From Flavobacteriales bacterium UBA720 (GTDB lineage Bacteria; Bacteroidota; Bacteroidia; Flavobacteriales; Weeksellaceae), in assembly GCA_002297505.1 (NCBI GenBank), contig DBLQ01000090.1, forward strand, positions 1-15,071: a stretch of DNA of 15,071 nucleotides. The letters run 5' to 3'. Of the stretch, positions 1 to 6,923 are shown piece by piece. Made by a program: the position numbers and the translations under genes. The notes under the pieces were generated by a model. It worked only from the letters and a program-made list of their open reading frames with translations. It was not told the origin of the DNA and ran no database searches. Within the stretch, counting starts at the first letter, position 1. The number at the start of each line of letters is the position of its first letter.

Positions 1-1007
1 GTGTATCCCGCTGCAGGATCTGCATTGAAAATACTTAGAGGAATCATATTGGACATTTTCACTTTAGAAAAGTGCCCTCTTGTGGAGAATTTGAAATTCC
101 AGCCATTGTCCAGGAGATAATTCCCGAAAATATCGATGTTGTGGGATTTTGACCGGTTGTCGTCTACGCTCATCGAACGCCACGAATATTCTCCTGTCAG
201 AACATCTTTCACCCTCATCTGTCCGTCTCTCACCACGTAAGAATCCCGTCCGATTTTGAAATTGTCGAGCTCGGTCACTTTACCTTCCGGTCCGTACTGG
301 AACACGGCGTAATTGGTGATGCTGTAAGAATCTGCGTATTTGTATAGAATGGAGATTTTACCTTTGTCGTTATCAAAATATTTGGTCACACCTGCTCGGA
401 AAATTTTAGTTTCATCGGCATTTCTGGCAAAACCTAATTTGTAGGTACTCGGATCAAAGTTGGCAAAAGCACCCACGGTGTACGTCCATCCGTTTTTAGA
501 AATTGGTCCTGAAACATTGACATCGCCTTGCAGCCATCCGAAAGTACTGGTGGTGAATTTTCCTTTCACCTTCAGATCTTTCGTTCCGGTCTGCGCATAA
601 GAATTAACCGCAAAACCAAGGTCGCCCATTGTATTGGCTAACTGATCCATTTTCAAAAGTCCGGTTTTTTCCAGTCCTACACTCTGTCTCCAGGTTTTGT
701 TGGGAAGTTCTGGCCAGAAAAAGTAAACGACCGGCAAATCATTTTCAAGAATCGTGATTCCGCCTACTGTGGACGGCAATCCGATATTCACGTCTCTCGG
801 GCTGGTATTGTTGGCCGCGTTGAGCATTACGTTTCTGTTGTTGTCTTCTTTGGAAGAGGCAGTGACGGTTTTTACGCCTTCCTCCTGCTTCGTAGCGGCG
901 TTAACTGCCTTTTTTACAGCCAAAGTATCTGTCTTTTCCTGACCGAACGCTCCAGCGAAGGACAGCATGAGGCCAAGTGCTGAAATTTTTAAAGTTGATT
1001 TTCTCAT
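1..1007 (-). CDS. TonB-dependent outer-membrane receptor (partial, N-terminal part)
   Basis: The ATG at 1007 opens a reading frame that stays open to the window edge (335 whole codons), so the C-terminal part is missing. It begins with a signal peptide (MRKSTLKISALGLMLSFAGA, cut probably before the Gln of FGQEK). After a low-complexity linker comes a plug-like stretch: RNVMLNAANNTSPRDVNIGL, then STVGGITILENDLPVVYFFW around residues 58-98. The aromatic-rich alternating strands that follow suit an outer-membrane barrel. TonB-dependent receptors take up siderophores, sugars or other large nutrients using proton motive force passed on by TonB. No carboxypeptidase-like N-terminal repeat is seen, so it is not a typical SusC. 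The divergent Nudix-type regulator suggests control by that protein and perhaps a sugar-derived substrate, but the substrate cannot be read from the sequence. Confident about the superfamily, not the substrate. Confidence 0.8.
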   Translation of the reverse strand, partial: MRKSTLKISALGLMLSFAGAFGQEKTDTLAVKKAVNAATKQEEGVKTVTASSKEDNNRNVMLNAANNTSPRDVNIGLPSTVGGITILENDLPVVYFFWPELPNKTWRQSVGLEKTGLLKMDQLANTMGDLGFAVNSYAQTGTKDLKVKGKFTTSTFGWLQGDVNVSGPISKNGWTYTVGAFANFDPSTYKLGFARNADETKIFRAGVTKYFDNDKGKISILYKYADSYSITNYAVFQYGPEGKVTELDNFKIGRDSYVVRDGQMRVKDVLTGEYSWRSMSVDDNRSKSHNIDIFGNYLLDNGWNFKFSTRGHFSKVKMSNMIPLSIFNADPAAGY

Positions 1008-1145
1008 TTCCCGTTATATATATTTTACTTTCTCAGATTCAAAAGCACCTCCATCAACCATAAAACCTTTACATCCAGATCATTAACCTTAACAAACAAT
1101 CAAAAAATTGAACTTCGTCAAATTAAAATCTTCAAAGAGCTTTTT

Positions 1146-1168
1146 TAATGCTTCACAAAGAAGCATTA
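1146..1168. repeat. Perfect 9-bp inverted repeat (possible operator)
   Basis: TAATGCTTC at 1146-1154 is the exact reverse complement of GAAGCATTA at 1160-1168, with a 5-base loop (ACAAA). It lies within the divergent control region, about 140 bases upstream of the receptor start and 210 bases before the regulator promoter. No gene ends here, so a terminator role is unlikely. A regulator-binding operator or a leader hairpin for the receptor mRNA are the plausible roles; neither is proven. Confidence 0.5.
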
Positions 1169-1357
1169 CAATACTATCATTTTTTCTGATATGAGCAAAA
1201 AATATTTAACAAAAATTTATTTTACAAATTTTTTATACTGAAAATCAGCAGATTAACAGGTTCTCTAATTACAAAACTTCATTGATTCATACAGAAACAA
1301 TGATTGTAAATTAACAAAATATTAACCAAAAAATACAATAAGTTTGCTAAAATGATC

Positions 1358-1387
1358 TTTGCCATCAAATTTTTAATTCTAAATTTG
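1358..1387 (+). promoter_or_regulatory. Bacteroidota-type promoter of the Nudix-domain regulator
   Basis: TTTG at 1358-1361 and TAAATTTG at 1380-1387 are separated by 18 bases. They match the Bacteroidota -33 (TTG/TTTG) and -7 (TAnnTTTG) elements exactly. Transcription would start near 1393, leaving a leader of roughly 18 bases before the ATG at 1411. No Shine-Dalgarno sequence is seen, as is common in this phylum. Confidence 0.75.
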
Positions 1388-1410
1388 TAAAAGACCGACA
1401 ATATGATGCT

Positions 1411-2160
1411 ATGGATTCCAAACAACTGATCATACAACAATCTGAACAGAACAAGTCAAATTACCTTCCCAATATTTCTGTTGATGCGGTAATTTTTGGT
1501 TTTGACCAGAACGAGCTGAAAGTCCTTCTCCTGAAAATGAATTACAACCACCTGTGGTTTTTGCCAGGTGGCTATGTGCAGTTTTCTGAGGATCTGGATG
1601 ATGCTCTCGTCCGTGTGCTGAAGGAACGTGTAGGGATATCGGGTGTGTATATGGAAGAGTTTGGTGTTTTTGGAAAAAAGAACCGAAGTGAATCTTTTTT
1701 TGATGATTTTGACGAGAACTTATTTCATAAACAACGCTTCATCACGCTGGGTTACTACGCACTTTACAATCCTTTGAAATTAAATCCAATCCCTGATGAA
1801 TTCAGCGAAACGTGTGAGTGGATCTATCTCAGCCAGCTTTCCGACATTGATCTTGCCATGGACCACCGCGAGATTATTGATAAGGCGCTTCTGACCTTGC
1901 GCGAAAAGATTGCGATCAAGCCAATCGGATACAATTTACTACCCGAAAAATTTACCTTGATGGAACTGCAGAAATTGTACGAAGCCATTTTGGGAAAAGA
2001 ACTGAACCGAGGCAATTTCTACAGAAAAATCAAAAACCTTGGGATACTTAAAAAGCTGGACGAGCAGAGACGAGGCGGTGCTCACAAATCTCCGGATCTG
2101 TATTCATTTGACGAAGAAAATTATGCAAAAGCGCTGGAAAACGGCCTGAGTAGCTGGTAA
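1411..2160 (+). CDS. NrtR/AraR-type transcriptional regulator (degenerate Nudix domain + winged helix)
   Basis: A 249-aa protein with an N-terminal Nudix domain (about residues 20-165) and a C-terminal winged helix (about 172-245), the layout of the NrtR family. In Bacteroidota, members of this family often control sugar-use genes, for example AraR. The Nudix box at residues 54-76 (GYVQFSED...RVLKERVGI) keeps G54, E60, R68 and E72 but replaces the glutamates of the RE and EE pairs by V69 and R73. It is therefore probably an effector sensor rather than an active hydrolase. The conserved tail LDEQRRGGAHKSP belongs to the DNA-binding part. The gene is divergent from the TonB-dependent receptor, its likely target. 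The ATG at 1411 is chosen because it follows the promoter at 1358-1387; earlier ATGs at 1403 and 1406 are out of frame. Effector unknown. Confidence 0.85.
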   Translation: MDSKQLIIQQSEQNKSNYLPNISVDAVIFGFDQNELKVLLLKMNYNHLWFLPGGYVQFSEDLDDALVRVLKERVGISGVYMEEFGVFGKKNRSESFFDDFDENLFHKQRFITLGYYALYNPLKLNPIPDEFSETCEWIYLSQLSDIDLAMDHREIIDKALLTLREKIAIKPIGYNLLPEKFTLMELQKLYEAILGKELNRGNFYRKIKNLGILKKLDEQRRGGAHKSPDLYSFDEENYAKALENGLSSW

Positions 2161-2397
2161 ATGGAAACAGACTGACCGATAAATATTTTCTTTCAACCTT
2201 TTTGTAAAGGATGAATTTTAAAGAGTGAGAGCTGCGCCACCATCCTGATATGGACTGCGACCGAAGCTAGGAATGTGCCGGGAGTGATTGTAAATTCTTC
2301 ATCAAAAGATTATGAATTCAGCAGCAAAGAAATGTCCATCATGATAGCATATGAATAAATAAAATCAAAAATCTTACTGTTCTACTGCACCTTTCAT
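2161..2397 (+). other. Intergenic stretch with a possible decayed coding fragment
   Basis: No complete gene is seen. One frame stays open from 2215 to a TAA at 2356-2358 (47 codons, with no ATG near its beginning). Its second half has coding-like composition, with residues such as GVIVNSSSKDYEFSSKEMS. I do not recognise it. It could be the tail of a lost gene between the regulator and its decayed copy, or chance. A short imperfect hairpin (CCTTT at 2197, AAAGG at 2206) follows the regulator but lacks a good T-run. Confidence 0.25.
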
Positions 2398-2405
2398 TAC
2401 CTTTG
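2398..2405 (+). promoter_or_regulatory. -7 promoter element directly before the 67-codon ORF
   Basis: TACCTTTG is an exact match to the Bacteroidota -7 consensus TAnnTTTG. It lies only 4 bases before the ATG at 2410. No clear -33 TTG is found at the usual distance. If it is used, the transcript would begin at or next to the start codon and be leaderless. Confidence 0.4.
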
Positions 2406-2409
2406 ACGC

Positions 2410-2613
2410 ATGAGAGAATCCGTCCTCGATTATCTGGCTTTCCGGTTCCAAAAAAATGGTATGATGAGTGGTGCCACCCTGCAGGATATTATTTTTGCAA
2501 CCAAAATCAAAAGATTTGAATTAGTCCTCATCCTGGAAGAACTCATCGCAGAAGATAAAATTACACTGAAAACAGGCGCACATGTGGACATGTATCTTCT
2601 GAAAGTAAAATAA
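2410..2613 (+). CDS. Small hypothetical protein, possible winged-helix fold
   Basis: A 67-aa ORF. I do not recognise a named family. The segment TLQDIIFATKIKRFELVLIL followed by EELIAEDKITLKTGAHVDMYLL (about residues 23-64) has the helix-turn-helix plus beta-hairpin rhythm of a small winged-helix domain, so DNA binding is possible. A perfect -7 element sits at 2398-2405, just before the ATG, which favours a real, perhaps leaderless, gene. Against this, it lies in a decaying region between an intact regulator and the remnant of a second copy, and it is short enough to be chance. The antisense frame is also open but shows nothing protein-like. Confidence 0.5.
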   Translation: MRESVLDYLAFRFQKNGMMSGATLQDIIFATKIKRFELVLILEELIAEDKITLKTGAHVDMYLLKVK

Positions 2614-2653
2614 TACTTTTTACAACTAAGCTCTGGACAGTCAGCAAATTGCG

Positions 2654-2683
2654 TTTGCAACACGATATAAATTTTTAAATTTG
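2654..2683 (+). promoter_or_regulatory. Promoter-like sequence in front of the regulator remnant
   Basis: TTTG at 2654-2657 and TAAATTTG at 2676-2683 are separated by 18 bases. The same two words with the same spacing form the promoter of the intact regulator (1358-1387). This suggests that the decayed paralogue kept its promoter while the 5' part of its gene was lost. Confidence 0.5.
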
Positions 2684-2832
2684 TGTTTGACTTCCAAAAA
2701 CAGCAAAATCTTGGCATTCTTTGCAAGCTGGATGAGCAGCGGCGCGGCGGTGTTCATAAAGCCTCGGTTCTTTACACCTTTGATGAAGAGCAGTACAACA
2801 AAACGCTTAAAAACGGACTTTTCAACTTGTGA
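2671..2832 (+). pseudogene. C-terminal remnant of a second NrtR-type regulator
   Basis: From 2707 to the TGA at 2830-2832 the reading frame encodes NLGILCKLDEQRRGG, then VHKASVLYTFDEEQYNKTLK and NGLFNL. This aligns without gaps to residues 209-246 of the regulator at 1411-2160, with 28 of 38 positions identical. The frame is open upstream only to a stop at 2668-2670 and has no start codon and no Nudix domain, so only the recognition end of the winged helix remains. It is a pseudogene left by duplication and deletion, or by recombination with a foreign copy. The deletion appears to have joined the promoter region to the 3' end. Its stop codon lies two bases from the end of the convergent histidine kinase gene. 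Confidence 0.8.
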
Positions 2833-2834
2833 TT

Positions 2835-4562
2835 TCAGGCATTTGGCAAGACAAATGAAAATTGACTTCCGGAACCCAGCTGGCTTTCCACGTAAATTTT
2901 ACCTTGCTGTGCCTCTACAATCTGTTTGCTGATGCTTAACCCCAATCCGGTACCTTCTTTTCTGGTGCCCGGAATCCTGAAATAGCGGTCAAAAATCTTA
3001 TCCAGATATTGCGCTTCAATGCCACGGCCGTAATCTTTTACAGAAAACCGGACTTTATCATTGTCTGTGCGGACTTCTATTTCGATTTCAGAATTTTCAT
3101 AAGAATAGCGGATGGCATTAGATAACAAATTATTAAGAACCCACGCCGTTTTTTCGGCATCGGCAACAACCTGAGTCAGGCCATTCTCAATTTTTATTTT
3201 GAGATAAATCTGCTTCTGTTCGGCAGACGATTTGTTGGCGTTCACCGCATCATCAATGATGTCCTTAATGTCTGACAATTTTGAATTTAGCTGAATGATT
3301 CCACTCTCAATTTGCGTGATATTCAACAACTCCCCTGTAATTTTTAATAACCGGTCAGAGTCTTCTCTGATGCCGTTGACGAGATTTTTCTGCTCATCAT
3401 TCAGGTTCCCAATTCTTTCGTTTTCCAGAAGCTGAAGTCCCATCTGGATGGACGAAATCGGTGTTTTGAACTCGTGCGAAACGGTTCCTAAAAAGTTGGT
3501 TTTGGCCAAATCCAATTCTTTAAACGGCGTGATGTTCCTCAGCATAATCACCTGACCAATAAACTGACTATCCTTCTCGCCGGTCGGAATCACATTGATG
3601 TCAATGATTTCTTTTTCGAAGTAACTTTCCTTGCCGTCGGCGTAGATTTTCATTGGCTCTTGGTCAGAGTAGACATTTTCCGGATGGATCATCTGCTTAA
3701 TCAAATCGCGGACTAAATCATTGCTCACCGCCACATCCTGAATGAGTTTCCCGACAAGATTTTCCTTTCTTAGCCCGGTGATTTTCAGCGCTTCATCATT
3801 CACGAAAAGCACTTTTTTATTTTCATCAATCCCAATCACAGGATCGTGCATATTATCAATCAAAGTCTCGATGCGTTTCTTTCCGCGGATGATTTTGTCC
3901 AGCCTGCTTTCCGAATATTCCTGAAGTTTTTCCGCCATCGTGTTGAAGGATTTTGCCAGCTCGCCAAACTCACTCCTGCTTTCGAAATGAATTCTTTGCT
4001 TATAATTTTCATTGGCGATCTGGGTGATGCTCTCTGTCAAAGTTTGGATTGGATTGGCGATGTTGGAAGGCAGATTGACCAATAAAATAAAGGCGATGAT
4101 AAAACACAACATTCCGGTCACAGAAATCGCCATTATCGCACTTTTTGCCGTCGAATCTGCAATGCTGCTTTTATGTTCTATCGCGCTCATATTAAGCTGC
4201 ATCAGCTCTGCAATGTCTTTTCTGATGGAAGACTGAAGAAGCATATTTTCCGAATCTTTCTTCAGCGCCTCAAAATGAATCGCCACATTGTCTGTTGCTT
4301 CCTTCTCTCCAAGCTCGGTTACGTTGGCTTTTTGTTTGGCGAGATGTTTCTGAAAAACCTCGAAAGCCAAAGGATCCGAGTTGATTTCTTCCAACGCCAA
4401 AAGCATATTTCTGGAATATTCCAGCGTGTTGTAATTGGCGACCAGAATATTATTGGTATCCTTTTTCAGTTGGTTGATGTACCAGCCGCTCAGGACAGAC
4501 AGCACCAAAATCATCATAAAAAGCAGACCGACACCAATGTTGAGTTTTGTTTTAATTTTCAT
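2835..4562 (-). CDS. Membrane sensor histidine kinase of the kdp locus (HAMP-PAS-HisKA-HATPase)
   Basis: A 575-aa kinase that probably supplies the catalytic half of the split KdpD system. TM1 (about 8-29) and TM2 (about 142-163) enclose a roughly 110-residue helical extracytoplasmic sensor of four-helix-bundle type. Then follow HAMP (164-218), PAS (231-345), HisKA with H363 in VSHEFKTP, and HATPase_c with N box NNLLSNAIRYS, G1 DYGRGI, F box FDRYFR and G2 GTGLGLSI. The ATG at 4562 is preferred: the frame can be extended to a TTG at 4607, but that would add 15 residues unlike a signal anchor, and a -7 element overlaps there. It is the last gene of the kdp operon, 63 bases after the KdpD module. 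Its likely partner is the NtrC-type regulator at 12465-13811. The sensed signal (K+, turgor or envelope state) is unknown. Confidence 0.88.
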   Translation of the reverse strand: MKIKTKLNIGVGLLFMMILVLSVLSGWYINQLKKDTNNILVANYNTLEYSRNMLLALEEINSDPLAFEVFQKHLAKQKANVTELGEKEATDNVAIHFEALKKDSENMLLQSSIRKDIAELMQLNMSAIEHKSSIADSTAKSAIMAISVTGMLCFIIAFILLVNLPSNIANPIQTLTESITQIANENYKQRIHFESRSEFGELAKSFNTMAEKLQEYSESRLDKIIRGKKRIETLIDNMHDPVIGIDENKKVLFVNDEALKITGLRKENLVGKLIQDVAVSNDLVRDLIKQMIHPENVYSDQEPMKIYADGKESYFEKEIIDINVIPTGEKDSQFIGQVIMLRNITPFKELDLAKTNFLGTVSHEFKTPISSIQMGLQLLENERIGNLNDEQKNLVNGIREDSDRLLKITGELLNITQIESGIIQLNSKLSDIKDIIDDAVNANKSSAEQKQIYLKIKIENGLTQVVADAEKTAWVLNNLLSNAIRYSYENSEIEIEVRTDNDKVRFSVKDYGRGIEAQYLDKIFDRYFRIPGTRKEGTGLGLSISKQIVEAQQGKIYVESQLGSGSQFSFVLPNA

Positions 4563-4604
4563 TGCAGGACATTGAAAAAATGATAGTGATTTTTTATGAA
4601 TTGA

Positions 4605-4612
4605 CAAAGTTA
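4605..4612 (-). promoter_or_regulatory. Possible internal promoter (-7 element) for the histidine kinase
   Basis: On the minus strand TAACTTTG matches TAnnTTTG exactly, about 43 bases before the kinase ATG at 4562. The only nearby TTG is 14 bases upstream, too close for a standard -33 element. It may allow kinase expression apart from the operon, but could be chance. Confidence 0.3.
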
Positions 4613-4625
4613 TTATTTCTGGAAA

Positions 4626-5747
4626 TCAACTTAGAATAACCAAATCAATATTTTCCTTAGAGAGTTTATTCAGCAAGGTATTAAAAGTATCCGTCGCCAC
4701 AATGATTTTCCAGAGATTGAGATGCGGCTTTCCGATGCAGACGGTTGTAATTTTCTGCTGCTCACACTGTTCCATAATGGTGTGCGCAATGCTAGGACTT
4801 TCCACTTTAATAATTTTTGCGCCTAATTCTGTGGCTAATTTGAAATTATTAATCAAATGCCTTTGCTTGTCCAGTGCAATCTTGTCCGCACTTTCCCTGG
4901 GAACCTGAACGTAGAGCAGACACCATTGGCTGTTGTAATAATTGGCCAGTCTTGCTGTTTTTCGGATGACATTTTTGGCCGTTTTTTCATTGGAACTGAT
5001 GCACGCCAAGAAGCGTTCTTTCCGGATATTTTTGATAGTAGACACCTCTGTTTCCACCTTGCGCTGAACTTGCGAAGCCACTTCTTTCAAAGCGAGTTCC
5101 CGCAGTTGCAGGATATTCTCACTTTTAAAAAAATTGCCGAGCGCCGAATGGATTTTGGACTGGTCGTAGATCTTTCCGGCTTTTAATCGGTCTATCAGTT
5201 CTTCAGCAGTTAAATCAATATTCACCACCTCATCGGCCTGAGAAAGAACGGAGTCGGGAATCCGCTCCTTCACTTCGATGGCTGTGATTTCCTTTACCTC
5301 TTCATTCAGACTTTCGATATGCTGAATATTGACGGCGCTGATGACATTGATACCAGATTCCAGAATTTCCATCACGTCCTGCCATCGTTTTTCGTTTTTG
5401 CTTCCTTCGATGTTGGTATGCGCCAACTCGTCTACAATCACCACTTCCGGACGCAGATTGATCACCGCCTGCACATCCAGTTCATCCAGTTCCTTCCCTT
5501 TGTAGAACAGCGTTCTTCTCGGAATAATGGGAAGCCCGTCCAGCAATGCGTGCGTTTCCTTCCTGCGATGGGTCTCGATGTAGCCAATTTTCACATCGAT
5601 GCCGTTGGACAAAAGCGTGTGCGCTTCCTGGAGCATACGGTAGGTTTTGCCCACACCGGCACTCATCCCGATGTAGATCTTGAATTTGCCGCGCCTTGAT
5701 TTTTTAATTAAATCGAGGAAATCCTGCGCCGATTTTTTCTCATCCAT
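4626..5747 (-). CDS. kdpD: KdpD N-terminal sensor module (KdpD + Usp domains, no kinase)
   Basis: A 373-aa soluble protein equal to the N-terminal cytoplasmic part of KdpD. The KdpD domain (about 20-230) has Walker A GMSAGVGKT (27-35), Walker B VVIVDELAHTN (102-112) and GINVISAVNIQHIESLNE. A universal-stress-type domain follows (about 245-372). The four transmembrane segments, HisKA and ATPase domains that follow in full-length KdpD of about 890 aa are absent; the kinase is the separate downstream gene. The ATG at 5747 (MDEKKSAQDF) is chosen because the frame upstream of it runs back into a palindrome. In known KdpD proteins this half tunes the kinase/phosphatase balance and can bind ATP. Here it would have to act on the kinase as a separate partner, which is an inference. 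It follows the barrel gene after a 92-base gap with a hairpin. Confidence 0.9.
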   Translation of the reverse strand: MDEKKSAQDFLDLIKKSRRGKFKIYIGMSAGVGKTYRMLQEAHTLLSNGIDVKIGYIETHRRKETHALLDGLPIIPRRTLFYKGKELDELDVQAVINLRPEVVIVDELAHTNIEGSKNEKRWQDVMEILESGINVISAVNIQHIESLNEEVKEITAIEVKERIPDSVLSQADEVVNIDLTAEELIDRLKAGKIYDQSKIHSALGNFFKSENILQLRELALKEVASQVQRKVETEVSTIKNIRKERFLACISSNEKTAKNVIRKTARLANYYNSQWCLLYVQVPRESADKIALDKQRHLINNFKLATELGAKIIKVESPSIAHTIMEQCEQQKITTVCIGKPHLNLWKIIVATDTFNTLLNKLSKENIDLVILS

Positions 5748-5772
5748 AGTAGAATATTTTTTGCGAATAGCG

Positions 5773-5826
5773 ATTGGCTTCTGGCTTCTGGCATTTTTTT
5801 TTAAAAGCCATTTGCCAGAAGCCAAT
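5773..5826. repeat. 13-bp perfect inverted repeat between barrel gene and kdpD module
   Basis: ATTGGCTTCTGGC (5773-5785) is the exact reverse complement of GCCAGAAGCCAAT (5814-5826). The left arm overlaps a tandem GGCTTCT repeat (5776-5792), so the right arm can pair in two registers. There is no T-run at its transcribed (minus-strand) end, so it does not look like a full terminator. It could set mRNA stability or relative expression of pump and sensor genes. Confidence 0.75.
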
Positions 5827-5839
5827 TACTAAAAGCCTT

Positions 5840-6919
5840 TTAAAAGCTGACAGCCAAAGATGTCACTGCCGAAAAACTGTTTTTCTGAAACTGATCGTCG
5901 CGGTTCGCAAAAATCTGGTCTGTGCTGTTCAGATTTTTGACTTCCGTGCGCCAGACCAAATTCGGAAGAATCCAGTAATCGGCGTTCAGAGAGTAGCCAA
6001 AGGTCTGAAAACCATTATCCGTTCCGGTGGCAATGATAACGCCTTTTTTATCCTGATAATATTCACCCCGAACTGCAAAGCTCCACTTTTCTGTCGGACT
6101 GAATCTCGCAATAATCACCGGCGAATACCAAACATTGTACTGCTCACTTCCCTTTGCTTTCTGTTCCGCTCCGATATCGAAACCTGTGGTCAGCGCAAAC
6201 TTACCGGTCAATTGAAAAATGCCGTACAAATTGTGGAAATAACGCATTTGGCGGATGCTGTCCGGCTTATCATTGCCAATAAAAGAACTGCTGTTCAGTG
6301 TGATTTTTTCGGTCGGTTTGTACGTTAACTGATGACCAAACGCCACCGTAGAATTACCATCCACTCGCTGAATTCTTTGCCAGCCGTTCAGAACCAAACC
6401 GCTCAGGAACCATTTTCCGGAATCGCTGGTGTAAGAGATTTTTGCACCGCTTTCATAATAAGGCGAGTTTTCTGCGCTCAGGCTTCTCGTCAAAGCCCAA
6501 CAATCCTTGCTCACCGCACTCTCAAAACCGACGTGCGAAGGTAAAATTCCGGCATCGATCCAAAGATTTTTTGATTTGGAGATTTTCACACCGACGTTCG
6601 CTTCATAGATGTTTTTCAAAACGCCTGATTCTGTAGAATAATTGGCATTCATATAAGTTCCAGTTGCTAATGCGAGATTTGCTCGGAGTTTTTCGGTTTC
6701 ATAATTGGCTTTGATAAAACCGAGATTCAGATTCACTTCATTGTTTCTGTTGTGGCTATAAATAAACGAAGGTCGTAAATTATTTTTAGGATTATTGGCG
6801 TCCAGCTGATAATAAACTTCTGCATAACCGGAGATTTTGAGTGGTTTATTTTCTTCCTGAGCAAACATCAAGTTGGACAGTCCGAGCATTGAAAATGCCA
6901 ATTTTATAGTTGTTTTCAT
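5840..6919 (-). CDS. Outer-membrane beta-barrel protein (porin-like) of the kdp operon
   Basis: A 359-aa protein with a signal peptide (MKTTIKLAFSMLGLSNLMFA, cut before QEEN). The mature part begins LKISGYAEVYYQLD, continues with many short amphipathic strands with aromatic girdles, and ends in the terminal phenylalanine (SLAVSF) typical of barrels inserted by the BAM complex. It resembles the porin-2 type (OmpL-like, BBP2) barrels of Bacteroidota; this family name is from memory. The start lies 4 bases after the kdpC stop, so it is almost surely co-transcribed and coupled with the pump. The location suggests a channel that lets K+ reach KdpA across the outer membrane, but neither pore nor selectivity can be read from the sequence. 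Confidence 0.8.
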   Translation of the reverse strand: MKTTIKLAFSMLGLSNLMFAQEENKPLKISGYAEVYYQLDANNPKNNLRPSFIYSHNRNNEVNLNLGFIKANYETEKLRANLALATGTYMNANYSTESGVLKNIYEANVGVKISKSKNLWIDAGILPSHVGFESAVSKDCWALTRSLSAENSPYYESGAKISYTSDSGKWFLSGLVLNGWQRIQRVDGNSTVAFGHQLTYKPTEKITLNSSSFIGNDKPDSIRQMRYFHNLYGIFQLTGKFALTTGFDIGAEQKAKGSEQYNVWYSPVIIARFSPTEKWSFAVRGEYYQDKKGVIIATGTDNGFQTFGYSLNADYWILPNLVWRTEVKNLNSTDQIFANRDDQFQKNSFSAVTSLAVSF

Positions 6920-6923
6920 TCTT

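Larger units (their letters stand above)
1008..1410. promoter_or_regulatory. Divergent intergenic control region
   Basis: This AT-rich region of 403 bp separates the TonB-dependent receptor gene from the Nudix-type regulator gene. It contains the regulator promoter (1358-1387) and a perfect hairpin (1146-1168). The word TTAACA or TTAACC recurs at about 1086, 1205, 1253, 1312 and 1322, the last two as neighbouring copies (TTAACAAAATATTAACC). No exact TAnnTTTG element was found facing the receptor gene; the nearest is TTAATTTG on the minus strand near 1118-1125, with one mismatch. No RNA gene or ORF is evident. Confidence 0.6.

Noticed and set aside
754..942. 62-codon plus-strand ORF
   Set aside because: It lies antisense inside the N-terminal part of the TonB-dependent receptor gene.
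2197..2210. Short hairpin after the Nudix regulator as terminator
   Set aside because: Only 5 bp of A/T-rich stem and no proper T-run.
4563..4607. Longer start (TTG at 4607) for the histidine kinase
   Set aside because: It adds 15 residues before a normal N-terminal signal anchor, uses a rarer start codon and overlaps a -7 element.
5748..5825. Longer start for the KdpD module
   Set aside because: The extra residues are encoded by the palindrome and are unlike KdpD N-termini; the ATG at 5747 fits the family.
5319..6328. Plus-strand ORFs of 126 and 184 codons opposite the kdpD module and barrel gene
   Set aside because: Antisense shadows; composition follows the codon structure of the opposite genes, and no motifs are seen.
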